IMG/VR virus record: IMGVR_UViG_3300045738_002037
Span: 92,697 to 156,696 of that record
Length of the DNA stretch: 64,000 bases
DNA from: a virus
Strand: one strand, 5' to 3'
The notes under the pieces were generated by a model. It saw only the letters and a list, made by a program, of their open reading frames with translations. It was not told where the DNA came from and did no database searches. Every line of letters starts with the position of its first letter. Positions within the stretch are counted from its first letter, which is position 1. Position numbers and translations under genes: made by a program. Shown here one piece after another: positions 53,321-61,455 of this stretch.

Positions 53321-54301
53321 GTGGATTTACTAAATAAAAAAATTATTGTGACTGGCGGCGCTGGATTTCTTGGCTCTCATGTTGTCGAGAATCTTGAAAA
53401 TAATGGATGCCACATTATCCCGCGTAGGTCATCATTGGTTGACGGTAAACCCGGAGTGTTTATTGTAAGATCACATAATTTTAATTTGATATGTGAAGAC
53501 GATGTTAAAAGATTATACCAACAATGCAAGCCAGATATTGTGATTCATTTGGCAGCAACAGTTGGCGGAATAGGCATTAATCGTGAGAAGCCAGGAACTT
53601 TTTACTATAATAATCTTATGATGGGCACAATGCTCATAGAGCAAGCACGGCAATTTGGCGTTGACAAATTTGTGACAGTCGGCACAATATGTGCTTATCC
53701 CAAACACACTCCCGTACCATTTAAAGAAGAAAATTTGTGGGATGGTTATCCTGAAGAAACAAATGCCCCATATGGGATAGCCAAAAAAGCGTTATTAGTG
53801 CAAACACAAGCATATGCCGCCGAATTCGGATTTAATGGAATATATTTATTGCCGGTTAATTTATACGGCCCGCATGACAATTTTAACCCAAAATCATCGC
53901 ATGTAATACCCGCATTAATTAAAAAATGCATTGATGCTAGGGAAAATAAAGACGATCATATTACCGTATGGGGATCAGGCGCTGCCACAAGAGAATTTTT
54001 ATATGCAAAAGATGCTGCTAGAGCCATAGTGTTAGCGACTCAAAAGTATGAAAGCCCAGACCCAATTAATGTTGGAAACGGCAGAGAAATATCGATTAAA
54101 AATTTAGTGGAAATGATTGTTAAATTTACTAATTTTAAAGGTAGTGTTAATTGGGACGACAATTATCCAGATGGACAACCTAGGCGAGCGTTAGATTGCA
54201 GCAAAGCCAAAGCGGAATTTGGCTTTAAAGCTGAAGTTGATTTAGAAGAAGGACTTCAATCAACTATTGATTGGTATGAAGGGGTTCGCGATGCTAATTA
54301 A
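53321..54301 (+). CDS. NAD-dependent epimerase/dehydratase, GDP-L-fucose synthase-like, 326 aa
   Basis: The start codon is GTG with AAGGAAAA before it. TGGAGFLGSH (11-20) is the Rossmann glycine motif. VHLAATVGGIGINREKPG, GTICAYPKHTPVPFKE and YGIAKKALL (catalytic Tyr-x-x-x-Lys) are characteristic of GDP-fucose synthases (WcaG). So is the downstream VNLYGPHDNFNP. The enzyme epimerises and reduces GDP-4-keto-6-deoxymannose. The length is full for the family. It probably cooperates with the cupin at 52.9 kb. The required GDP-mannose dehydratase (Gmd) is not in this window. Confidence 0.85.
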   Translation: MDLLNKKIIVTGGAGFLGSHVVENLENNGCHIIPRRSSLVDGKPGVFIVRSHNFNLICEDDVKRLYQQCKPDIVIHLAATVGGIGINREKPGTFYYNNLMMGTMLIEQARQFGVDKFVTVGTICAYPKHTPVPFKEENLWDGYPEETNAPYGIAKKALLVQTQAYAAEFGFNGIYLLPVNLYGPHDNFNPKSSHVIPALIKKCIDARENKDDHITVWGSGAATREFLYAKDAARAIVLATQKYESPDPINVGNGREISIKNLVEMIVKFTNFKGSVNWDDNYPDGQPRRALDCSKAKAEFGFKAEVDLEEGLQSTIDWYEGVRDAN

Positions 54302-54710
54302 AGCACCAATATCTGTTGGCGAACTCATTGATAAAATAACCATACTTGAGATAAAACAAGAAAAGATTAACAATAAACAAAAACTAGAAAACATTAATAA
54401 AGAATTAGACTTATTAATGATAGAATTTGAAAAAATTAACACGTCCAAATCACTATTAGTTAATACTGAGATTGTAAAATTTAACACGCTAAAATGTGAC
54501 TTAAAACTTGTGAATAAAAATTTGTGGGATATTGAGGACGCTATAAGAGACTGCGAAAGGTGTAAAGAATTTAGTGAAAAATTTATAGATTTTGCAAGAT
54601 CAGTGTATTATTACAATGATGAAAGATCAGAAATTAAAAAATCTATCAATGGCCTATTAGGGTCGCATATTACAGAAGAAAAATCATATACAAAGTACAG
54701 TAATGGTTAA
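54291..54710 (+). CDS. DUF6165-like protein, 139 aa
   Basis: From ATG 54291 it begins MLIKAPISVGELIDKITILE, the hallmark of a conserved family (DUF6165, from memory) found beside LPS and glycosyltransferase genes. The rest is a helical, charged protein with repeated KINNKQKLENINKEL and VNKNLWDIEDAIRDCE. The function is unknown; such proteins are often called LPS-cluster accessory. It overlaps the epimerase by 11 bases and the next gene by 8. Confidence 0.7.
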   Translation: MLIKAPISVGELIDKITILEIKQEKINNKQKLENINKELDLLMIEFEKINTSKSLLVNTEIVKFNTLKCDLKLVNKNLWDIEDAIRDCERCKEFSEKFIDFARSVYYYNDERSEIKKSINGLLGSHITEEKSYTKYSNG

Positions 54711-55482
54711 AATAAAAAAATACAAATTAACCGTTATGGTGTCTATTTATGAAAGCGGGGATTGGATAGAAAACAGAATAAACAATTTGTTAAATTCAAC
54801 AATAATAGATGATATTGAGATATATTGCGTAAATGCTAATAGCCCAGATAAAAGAGACCACAAAATACCTAAAAAATTTGGAAATAAAATTAGATATGAA
54901 AAACTTAATAAAAGAATACCAGTATATGCCACGTGGAATTATATAATTAAAAATTCTAACAGCGATTATATCACAAACGCAAACACTGATGACATCATAG
55001 CCCCAGAGTGTTATGAAAAATTAACAACGCTGCTGGATAAACATTCTAATCTTGATTTCGTATATCCAAGTTGGATAGTTACCAAAATCGCGAATCAGAA
55101 ATGGCCGCCGAAAAAGAAAATGACTAAAGACGGCCTTCCCGGTAATTACAATGGAGACATAACTCAAGCTGGTGTTGGGCATTTTCCAATGTGGCGCAGA
55201 AAATTACACAATGAATTGGGGTATTTTGACGAAGAGTTTGAAGCACTATCTGATGCGGAATGGTGGGCACGTTGTTATTATTTAGCCGGATCTAAGTTTC
55301 AATGGGTAAGCAAGTTTTATGCGGGTTATTTATGGAGGAACGGCCAAAATTTATGGACCCAAAAAATATCAAAAGCTGAATGGAAATTATATTTTGAAAA
55401 AGTTCGACAACATAAAAAAACTAAAGATAAAAAAGACGGAAAACTCCCTAAAGGATTAATACTGCCAAGAATAGTAAAATGA
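54703..55482 (+). CDS. Glycosyltransferase family 2, 259 aa
   Basis: KLTVMVSIYESGDWIENRI, IYCVNANSPD, IPVYATWNYIIKNSNSDYI and NANTDDII (DxD-like) mark a GT-A domain. GHFPMWRRKLHNELGYFDE and EALSDAEWWARCYY match the C-terminal part where the catalytic base sits. A paralog follows directly. It probably adds sugars to envelope or virion glycan. Translationally coupled to the next gene (ATGA). Confidence 0.8.
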   Translation: MVKIKKYKLTVMVSIYESGDWIENRINNLLNSTIIDDIEIYCVNANSPDKRDHKIPKKFGNKIRYEKLNKRIPVYATWNYIIKNSNSDYITNANTDDIIAPECYEKLTTLLDKHSNLDFVYPSWIVTKIANQKWPPKKKMTKDGLPGNYNGDITQAGVGHFPMWRRKLHNELGYFDEEFEALSDAEWWARCYYLAGSKFQWVSKFYAGYLWRNGQNLWTQKISKAEWKLYFEKVRQHKKTKDKKDGKLPKGLILPRIVK

Positions 55483-56270
55483 AAAAAGTAACAATATTAA
55501 TATCATTGTATAAAGCCAGCGAATTTTTATCTGCTAAATTAGAAAATTTATTGAAACAGACATATTTTAACAAATGCTGTGTAGTTTTATTAAATTGCCA
55601 AAATTTAGAAAATGAGTCATTGATATATGCAGAATATACTAAAAAATATAAAAACATAATATCAAAAGATTATACAAAATTTATTAAATTATATTCTAGT
55701 TGGAATGACGGCATAAAAATGACAAAATCGAAATATATCATGAACTCTAATGTAGACGACATGCTCCATCCGGATTACGTGAAAACGTGCTGTGAATATT
55801 TAGATAACAATCCGGAAACCGGCTGTGTTACAACGCAAGTAGCAACGACTTATAGATCGTGCCAGAAGTATTTTGGGGCAGTTGCTCCTACTACCAATAA
55901 AAAAAGCAAATTTGCAGCTCTGTGGGATATCAATTCAAGGCTGCGCATTCAATATCCAAAAGGCACAATGGGTCCATGCCCAATGTGGCGAAGATCTTTG
56001 CATGATAAACATGGATATTTCGGAGATTATTTGGCAATTGGCGATGCCGTTATGTGGGAAACATGGCATAATAACAATGTAAAATTCGGTGTAATAAATA
56101 AAAATATGGTTCTTTATTATAATAACCGGCTATCATTAGAAAGAAGATTTGATAAAAATAAAACACCGTATATTCAACTTGATTTAAAATCTAAAGAATA
56201 TAAAAAGCATAAGAAACAAATTAAATCTCGTATGGATATGAGAAATGAAAACGGAAAATGCGCAAAATGA
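55479..56270 (+). CDS. Glycosyltransferase family 2, 263 aa (paralog)
   Basis: The order of motifs copies the previous protein: TILISLYKASEFLSAKLENL, LNCQNLENES, LYSSWNDGIKMTKSKYI, SNVDDMLH, CPMWRRSLHDKHGYFGDYLA, IGDAVMWETW. The two arose by duplication and then diverged, so they may act on successive glycan positions. It overlaps the small zinc-ribbon gene at its 3' end. The tail is basic (KEYKKHKKQIKSRMD). Confidence 0.8.
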   Translation: MKKVTILISLYKASEFLSAKLENLLKQTYFNKCCVVLLNCQNLENESLIYAEYTKKYKNIISKDYTKFIKLYSSWNDGIKMTKSKYIMNSNVDDMLHPDYVKTCCEYLDNNPETGCVTTQVATTYRSCQKYFGAVAPTTNKKSKFAALWDINSRLRIQYPKGTMGPCPMWRRSLHDKHGYFGDYLAIGDAVMWETWHNNNVKFGVINKNMVLYYNNRLSLERRFDKNKTPYIQLDLKSKEYKKHKKQIKSRMDMRNENGKCAK

Positions 56271-56436
56271 ATATCGCAAAGAAAGAGCATGTCTTAAATG
56301 CGGCAAGCCGTTTATATCTAATGGTGCTGGTAATAGGTTATGCGGCGGATGCAATTCCAACAATCTTAAATTGAGTAAACAACAAAGCAATTTTGGTGCT
56401 AAACCAGTGCCTGGTCATCGTGGATATACAGAATAA
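56245..56436 (+). CDS. Small zinc-ribbon protein, 63 aa
   Basis: CLKCGKPFISNGAGNRLCGGC has the CxxC...CxxC arrangement of a small zinc ribbon seen in many proteobacterial and phage proteins. The polar tail (GAKPVPGHRGYTE) is disordered. No function is known. It overlaps the genes on both sides (TAATG with the next gene). Confidence 0.65.
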   Translation: MKTENAQNEYRKERACLKCGKPFISNGAGNRLCGGCNSNNLKLSKQQSNFGAKPVPGHRGYTE

Positions 56437-57482
56437 TGAAATCACAAAAAATAGCAAAATCTAAACAGCCCAAAATTATTAAAATAAATGCTATGGGTCA
56501 AGAGTCATTGTCTGATAAATTAATATTAACAGAAATCATACATGTTAATCAAGAAGAAAATCACATAGTTGAAAAATTCGGCATATCTTACAAACCATCG
56601 GAAAAACAAAGAATAGCAATTATTCAAACTGGATCATGGGGCGATTGTGTCAACAGTACATTAATGTTTAAACCAATCAAAGAAAAATTTGACGTCCCTA
56701 CCATTGATATTTATACATCAACATTTTATAGCAGTGCTTTTTATAATAACCCACATGTCAGTAATGTTATAAAATTCGACGCTCATAAAAAAGAAGCAGC
56801 ATTGCATCTTATGGATCTTATTCCTAATAAAATAATGAAGTATGGATATGATATGATTTTAAACCCACATCCGGTAATCAATCCCGGAAGATGGTCAAGT
56901 GAAAAATATCCTCAATTAGGTGAAAATCTGATATGTTCATGGGTTCGTGCTTTAGAAGACCAAAATATTGAATTTAGTTTGCCACTTGAAACAACTATGG
57001 AATTAACTGAAGACGAAATTAAAAAAGTAGATGAATTTTGTTCATCAATTAATATGGATTGTAGAAATATTATAATGGAAGTTCATGGTGAATCCGGGCA
57101 AACTTTTTGGGATCATCATTGGACACAAAGAGTAGGCGAGCATTTATTAGACCATAACACTAATTTGTTTATAAGTCGTAAGCATACTGGCGATGACATA
57201 GACAATCTTAAAGAAATTGCCAGAAACAGAATAATATTCGTTGGTGATTTGTCAATACGTGAATGCGCAGAATTATTTAACAGATGCGACATATTTTTTA
57301 GTATATCAAGCGGTTTATCTAATGCGTGTAACACAAATTGGTGTAAAAAAGATATTATATGGATAGAAACTGTTAATAGTTTAGCATGCAGTAGTAGCCC
57401 AATAAGATCAAAAGGTAAAATCTTTTGGCATGAAAAGGATATTGATAAATTTATAGACATGCTTAAAAGGAATAATATATGA
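56436..57482 (+). CDS. Glycosyltransferase family 9 (heptosyltransferase-like), 348 aa
   Basis: After a basic N-terminus, IAIIQTGSWGDCVNSTLMFKP corresponds to the N-terminal Rossmann motif of ADP-heptose:LPS heptosyltransferases. FYNNPHVSNVIKFD, MEVHGESGQTFWDHHW, FISRKHTGDDIDNLKEIA and FFSISSGLSNACNTNW match the C-terminal donor-binding domain. Family GT9 adds heptose (or similar) to LPS core. It is coupled to the following dehydrogenase by ATGA. Confidence 0.75.
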   Translation: MKSQKIAKSKQPKIIKINAMGQESLSDKLILTEIIHVNQEENHIVEKFGISYKPSEKQRIAIIQTGSWGDCVNSTLMFKPIKEKFDVPTIDIYTSTFYSSAFYNNPHVSNVIKFDAHKKEAALHLMDLIPNKIMKYGYDMILNPHPVINPGRWSSEKYPQLGENLICSWVRALEDQNIEFSLPLETTMELTEDEIKKVDEFCSSINMDCRNIIMEVHGESGQTFWDHHWTQRVGEHLLDHNTNLFISRKHTGDDIDNLKEIARNRIIFVGDLSIRECAELFNRCDIFFSISSGLSNACNTNWCKKDIIWIETVNSLACSSSPIRSKGKIFWHEKDIDKFIDMLKRNNI

Positions 57483-58591
57483 AAAAAATAATTCACGTAG
57501 TCGGTGTTGGAACCATTGGCGAACCGTTAATAGGTTTACTGTGCGATTTTAAAGATCAACTTGGCATAGACGACATAACATTTCACAAAAATACGCCATT
57601 GACTAGAGATAGGGCGAAAGTAATAAGTTTGATAGATCGCGGTGCACGTTTAACAACGCATAAAGATAAAATAAAAGATTTTGCCGACATTGGGCTAGAT
57701 GTTAAATATGACATTGATAGCGCGATCAACAGAGCATCGGTAGTTATAGACTGCACGCCTAAAGGAAAGGGACACGCAAATAAAAAAGAATATTACGAAA
57801 AATATTCACATAATACTTTGGGGTTTATAGCACAGGGAAGTGAATTCGGATTTGGCAAAATGTATGCTAGAGGCATAAACGATTCAGCGCTAAAACCGGA
57901 GGAAGACCAATTTATTCAAGTAGTTTCATGTAATACGCATAATATCGCAGTCATGGTTAAAACATTGGGCATGATCAATGACTGGGAATATGATAGTAAC
58001 GGCGCGCGGTTGCCATCTAATGTAATTGTTGAATCTAACCTACAAGAAGGAAGGTTTATTTTAATCAGACGCGCAAATGATATTAGCCAAAATGCCGGAT
58101 TTATTCCTGCCCCGTCTGTAGACACTCATAAAGATGAAATTTACGGCACGCATCATGCAAAGGATGCGTCATTACTATTTGATACTATTGACATAAATTT
58201 AAACTTGTTTTCCTCATCTATGAAAATAAATTCACAATATATGCACGTGTTGCATTTTTATATGAAATTAAAGACGCCAACAACATTCGACAAGATAAAA
58301 GAATCTTTATTCGAAAATGATAAAATAGCAGTTACAGATAAAATTGATGTAAATGAAGTATTTTCATTTGGAAGAGATCATGGACATTACGGCAGAATAT
58401 TAAATCAAACAGTGGTATCAATGCCATCGTTAAACTTATTAAACGGGACAGATATCACTGGATTTTGCTTTACACCGCAAGATGGGAATTCACTGTTAAG
58501 TTCAGTGTCAGCGGCAATGTGGTTTATAAACCCAAAAAATTATGAAAAAAAGATACAATGCCTGGATAAGTGTTTTTACGATGAAGTATGA
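57479..58591 (+). CDS. Type II (archaeal-like) glyceraldehyde-3-phosphate dehydrogenase homolog, 370 aa
   Basis: HVVGVGTIGEPLIGLL (Rossmann), VVIDCTPKGKGHANKKEYYE, FIAQGSEFGFG (QGGE block), VVSCNTHNIAVMVK with catalytic Cys151, LIRRANDIS and GTHHAKDAS match the series of archaeal type II GAPDH (CTP-G, QGGE, SCNT, RRxxDP, HHGPD). The distance between motifs is also the same. Archaeal enzymes oxidise glyceraldehyde-3-phosphate. Bacteria use the unrelated-looking type I GapA, so this is unusual in a phage of a bacterium. It may act on an activated sugar aldehyde in the glycan island. Some residues differ from the consensus, such as His following SCNT, so substrate shift is possible. Confidence 0.7.
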   Translation: MKKIIHVVGVGTIGEPLIGLLCDFKDQLGIDDITFHKNTPLTRDRAKVISLIDRGARLTTHKDKIKDFADIGLDVKYDIDSAINRASVVIDCTPKGKGHANKKEYYEKYSHNTLGFIAQGSEFGFGKMYARGINDSALKPEEDQFIQVVSCNTHNIAVMVKTLGMINDWEYDSNGARLPSNVIVESNLQEGRFILIRRANDISQNAGFIPAPSVDTHKDEIYGTHHAKDASLLFDTIDINLNLFSSSMKINSQYMHVLHFYMKLKTPTTFDKIKESLFENDKIAVTDKIDVNEVFSFGRDHGHYGRILNQTVVSMPSLNLLNGTDITGFCFTPQDGNSLLSSVSAAMWFINPKNYEKKIQCLDKCFYDEV

Positions 58592-58593
58592 TC

Positions 58594-59892
58594 TTACATT
58601 TGTGTTGGTCTTGGTTTAGGATCTTCCGAATTTATTAATGCTGTTATCATTTTATATCTAATATCACTAAGCACATTGGAATATGTAGGATTATTAGATA
58701 AATTATGGTTTTCACTCGGATCTTTGTTTAAATCATATAAAAATTCTTCTTGCCCTTTAATCCAGTATTTCCAATGATTAATTCTAATCATTCTTAACTT
58801 ATCTTGTTCGTATCCTATCATGCTCATGGCATAATCATTGGCCGATGTATTATTCTTAAAATGTTTCGTTAAATCAGACCCTTGTATAAAATCGTATTCT
58901 ACCCCTGTTATTCTTAACAAAGTTGGCATTATATCAATAGACTGCACAAGATGTTCATATATATATGGTTCATAATTTGGAATTTTAAATAGCAAAGGAA
59001 CACGCGTATTACCTTCATATGCATAAAGACCTTTGCTAAATAAGCCGTGATCTCCTAATATATCACCATGATCTGCTGTAAAAACAATTATTGTGTTGTC
59101 GTCTATCACTTTTAATATTTTTCCAATATTATCGTCGATCCAAGATATCGAACCATAATACTGTGATTTTAATTCTTTCCAATTGTCAGCAGTTATATTA
59201 TAATCATCTAAAATTGGTAATAGCTTATCGGGCGGAACCATGTTAGTCGCATTATACATTAAATTATATGGTGGGGGAGACGCATACGGCGGATGTGGTC
59301 CATAATATCCAACCATTATAAAATATGGTTGTTTTGCATTTTTTATAAAATCGATCGCTTTTTTTGTTATTACATCTTCGTGATGGTGTTGTCTGTCTTG
59401 GAATATTCCGGTCCACTGCTGGCCATTCATTGTATCGTGAAATTCGTCAAGTGCTTTTTGTCCTTCATTAGTCAATTTAGCATTTTCTGCCCATTCCCAA
59501 AATATAAAATGATCTTGAAATCCAAAATGGCTTAACAACGCGTCCCAGCCATCATTTTCAATATCTGTCAAGTGTATTTTGCCAAAATAGCCTGTTGCAT
59601 AGCCAGCTTCTTTTAAATAATTTGCTATGGTTTTTTCAGATTTAGGTAATGGTGTCTGATTCCACCATACCCTATGAGCAGTTGGATATCTGCCGGTTAA
59701 TATAGAAGCCCTGCTGGGCTGGCATTGTGGGCTTTGAACGTAAGAATTAGCACAAATAATGCTTTGTTTAGAAAGAGAATCAATATTTGGCGTGGAAATT
59801 ATTTTATTAACATAACCAACAGCGTCATATCTTTGCTGATCGGTTATTAAAAATATGATGTTCTTTTTATTGCTTTTACCATGAACTAACAT
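58594..59892 (-). CDS. Formylglycine-dependent sulfatase, 432 aa
   Basis: Starting at ATG 59892, the motif QCQPSRASILTGRYP (56-70) is the C-x-P-S-R-x-x-x-L/I-T-G sulfatase signature. Its Cys is oxidised to formylglycine by a host enzyme. Asp18 (LITDQQRYD), DHGDILGDHG and RYPTAHRV also fit. The C-terminus has the usual KDPSENHNL block. Phage sulfatases are rare; this one may remove sulfate from marine-type polysaccharides or from sugars in the same island. No signal peptide was seen, so it probably stays in the cell or is packaged. Start overlaps the stop of the upstream gene (TGATG). Confidence 0.85.
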   Translation of the reverse strand: MLVHGKSNKKNIIFLITDQQRYDAVGYVNKIISTPNIDSLSKQSIICANSYVQSPQCQPSRASILTGRYPTAHRVWWNQTPLPKSEKTIANYLKEAGYATGYFGKIHLTDIENDGWDALLSHFGFQDHFIFWEWAENAKLTNEGQKALDEFHDTMNGQQWTGIFQDRQHHHEDVITKKAIDFIKNAKQPYFIMVGYYGPHPPYASPPPYNLMYNATNMVPPDKLLPILDDYNITADNWKELKSQYYGSISWIDDNIGKILKVIDDNTIIVFTADHGDILGDHGLFSKGLYAYEGNTRVPLLFKIPNYEPYIYEHLVQSIDIMPTLLRITGVEYDFIQGSDLTKHFKNNTSANDYAMSMIGYEQDKLRMIRINHWKYWIKGQEEFLYDLNKDPSENHNLSNNPTYSNVLSDIRYKMITALINSEDPKPRPTQM

Positions 59893-60293
59893 CAAAGATA
59901 TTTTTCAACGAATGCCGTAGTTTTTTCGGCCAATATTTCTATGCAGTTTGGGTTTAAAAGATCAACATTATAAACTTTTTCAACATAACCCGGCTCTGCA
60001 GTACAAGATGCAGTTATAACATTTGCATTATACATGATATTTACAATTACCATGTCAGAAGCACGCATAGCTGTTTTAATCTTTTGTTTTCTTAACACTT
60101 CAATATAAGGAAGTGCATCAGAATATTGATTCGAATGTTTTGTTATAATAATGATATTAAATTTATCGCCAAGACATTTTATAAATTCTTCATAGAACCC
60201 ATAAATTAAGCCTTGCGCGATATTATCATTTAAACAAGGATAATGTTGTCCAGTGCCATTTATAATCATTTCTTCTTGTACGCTAATGCTCAT
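59892..60293 (-). CDS. Hypothetical Rossmann-like protein, 133 aa
   Basis: GAGGAG precedes the ATG at 60293. The protein shows alternating hydrophobic strands (FNIIIITKHSNQYS, DMVIVNIMYNANVITAS). Conserved-looking Gly/Pro points (NGTGQHYPCLNDN at the start, CTAEPGYVEKV) suggest a small Rossmann-like domain. It lies just upstream of the sulfatase with overlapping stop and start and is probably co-expressed. It could be part of sugar handling, but nothing is proven. Confidence 0.65.
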   Translation of the reverse strand: MSISVQEEMIINGTGQHYPCLNDNIAQGLIYGFYEEFIKCLGDKFNIIIITKHSNQYSDALPYIEVLRKQKIKTAMRASDMVIVNIMYNANVITASCTAEPGYVEKVYNVDLLNPNCIEILAEKTTAFVEKYL

Positions 60294-60542
60294 ATTGCTC
60301 CTCTATAAATATGTTAACTAAGGCGACAATATGATGTGACATTTGTGAATATTTTTGTTAATTATTTTATTTTTAATTATACCCCCTATTCGGTTTATGT
60401 TGTTAAATTATAAAAATCATAAAATTCTATTATTAATTATTATAAAAAGATTTATTAGCAAAGCATTATGTAATATTAATACGATACTACTTATGGTAGT
60501 TTTTTGTCTGCAGCCGAATCCTTCTAAATTAGGGAGTTTGTA
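60294..60542. other. AT-rich intergenic region with late-promoter match
   Basis: No convincing gene was found in this 249-base gap; an open frame at 60355-60543 starts with TTG, lacks a ribosome-binding site and looks like random AT-rich DNA. A small hairpin ACTAC/GTAGT followed by six T lies at 60486-60505, possibly an attenuator in the leader of the next gene. Confidence 0.5.
60304..60311 (+). promoter_or_regulatory. Late promoter match TATAAATA
   Basis: TATAAATA on the plus strand lies 232 bases before the small membrane-protein gene at 60543, in an intergenic region. The long distance makes the link uncertain. Confidence 0.4.
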
Positions 60543-60761
60543 ATGAAAAAGGCGAAAGTGAAAAAAGTGAAAGTGAAAAAGGAATCTGTTGAGCGATCTA
60601 AACCTAAAAGAACCTTGCTCGTCACCGGAGTTGCCGGTATTCTTAAAGAATGGGCAAATGAAAAACCTATTCTATTCTTAGGGTTAGTTGGCTCCGCTGC
60701 TTATTTTATTGGAGTATGGCAAGGTTGGTGGCCAAACATTTTAATGAACATTTTTAACTAA
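60543..60761 (+). CDS. Small membrane protein with basic N-terminus, 72 aa
   Basis: AGGGAG lies 6 bases before the ATG. The first 25 residues are almost all Lys, Val and Arg (KKAKVKKVKVKKE). Then comes a hydrophobic stretch, ILFLGLVGSAAYFIGVW, that can span the membrane once, followed by QGWWPN. A single-span protein with its basic end in the cytoplasm is likely. A strong terminator follows 18 bases later. Confidence 0.65.
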   Translation: MKKAKVKKVKVKKESVERSKPKRTLLVTGVAGILKEWANEKPILFLGLVGSAAYFIGVWQGWWPNILMNIFN

Positions 60762-60779
60762 TTATTATATTATTATACA

Positions 60780-60821
60780 AAAATGCCCCCCGATCTATTA
60801 AGAACGGGGGGCATTTTATTT
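60780..60821. terminator. Bidirectional intrinsic terminator
   Basis: AAAATGCCCCCCG (60780-60792) pairs with CGGGGGGCATTTT (60805-60817) over 13 bases around a 12-base loop. A T-rich tract follows on the plus strand and the minus strand ends in TTTTTGT. It closes the gene at 60543 and serves the small convergent gene at 60844-60984. Confidence 0.9.
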
Positions 60822-60843
60822 ATGTGTATCTAGTGGTATTAAA

Positions 60844-60984
60844 TTACGGCATACAACATGTGCAAATGTCGGCTAGCCATGGACATAACTCCATTATTCT
60901 GCAATGAAGCAGAACACCGGCAACAAAGCCAAGGCCAATCTGCACAACACGATGGCCGAGTACTCTTCGAACCATATGAACCAT
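60844..60984 (-). CDS. Small hydrophobic protein, 46 aa
   Basis: A minus-strand frame from ATG 60984 to TAA 60844, with AAGGGAT 8 bases before the start, encodes MVHMVRRVLGHRVVQ followed by IGLGFVAGVLLHCRI. This forms a short membrane span, and a Cys-rich end (CPWLADICTCCMP) follows. It faces the strong bidirectional terminator and so has its own 3' end. It is too short for certainty, and a plus-strand frame exists in the same place, but that has no ribosome-binding site. Confidence 0.45.
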   Translation of the reverse strand: MVHMVRRVLGHRVVQIGLGFVAGVLLHCRIMELCPWLADICTCCMP

Positions 60985-61135
60985 TTATAAGATCCCTTCA
61001 AAAAATACTAAAATATCCTTTATAAATTTGTTATATAGTATTTTATTAATAATCTTTTAACATATAATTAACAACGTTTTTTCTAATGTCACAAAATATT
61101 TGAAACTATATTTCAAAAATTCAAGGAGGAAAAGT
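60985..61135. other. AT-rich intergenic region with two TAGTATTT-type elements
   Basis: AAATACTAAAA at 61003-61013 (gene-sense TTTTAGTATTT for the minus-strand small gene) and TATAGTATTT at 61034-61043 (gene-sense for 61136) lie here. No further gene was seen. Confidence 0.35.
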
Positions 61136-61360
61136 ATGAAATTTTATTTCATAAATGACAAGAATAACATGTATTGTAAAATTTCTGGTCCTGCTGGACT
61201 CCAAATGTTGGAGATAGCCAACAAAATGACAGAACTTGGTTATCGGCCAACAAATAGAATAAAATATTTAGGATTTACATTTAAAAAGAAATCAAAAGTA
61301 GAACAACAAGACCAAACAGAATCGCAAGTTCTGATGGAAGAATATGTTGATGAACAATAG
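61136..61360 (+). CDS. Hypothetical protein, 74 aa
   Basis: A near-perfect AGGAGG 7 bases before the ATG fixes the start. The protein is basic in the first half (MKFYFINDKNNMYCKISGPAG) and has a helix, LQMLEIANKMTELG. The acidic Gln-rich tail is QQDQTESQVLMEEYVDEQ. No domain was recognised. The strong ribosome-binding site suggests high expression. Confidence 0.65.
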   Translation: MKFYFINDKNNMYCKISGPAGLQMLEIANKMTELGYRPTNRIKYLGFTFKKKSKVEQQDQTESQVLMEEYVDEQ

Positions 61361-61455
61361 GCAACTTGGGATTTCAAACTAACACTATAATGTTTAATTT
61401 AATACGATAAGTAAGTAAAATCGTCAACATTGGGTATTCTGTTTAAGGAGAGAAG

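Noticed and set aside
60355-60543. Plus-strand open frame of 62 residues with many Ile/Leu
   Set aside because: Starts with TTG, has no ribosome-binding site, and the composition is what very AT-rich noncoding DNA gives by chance.
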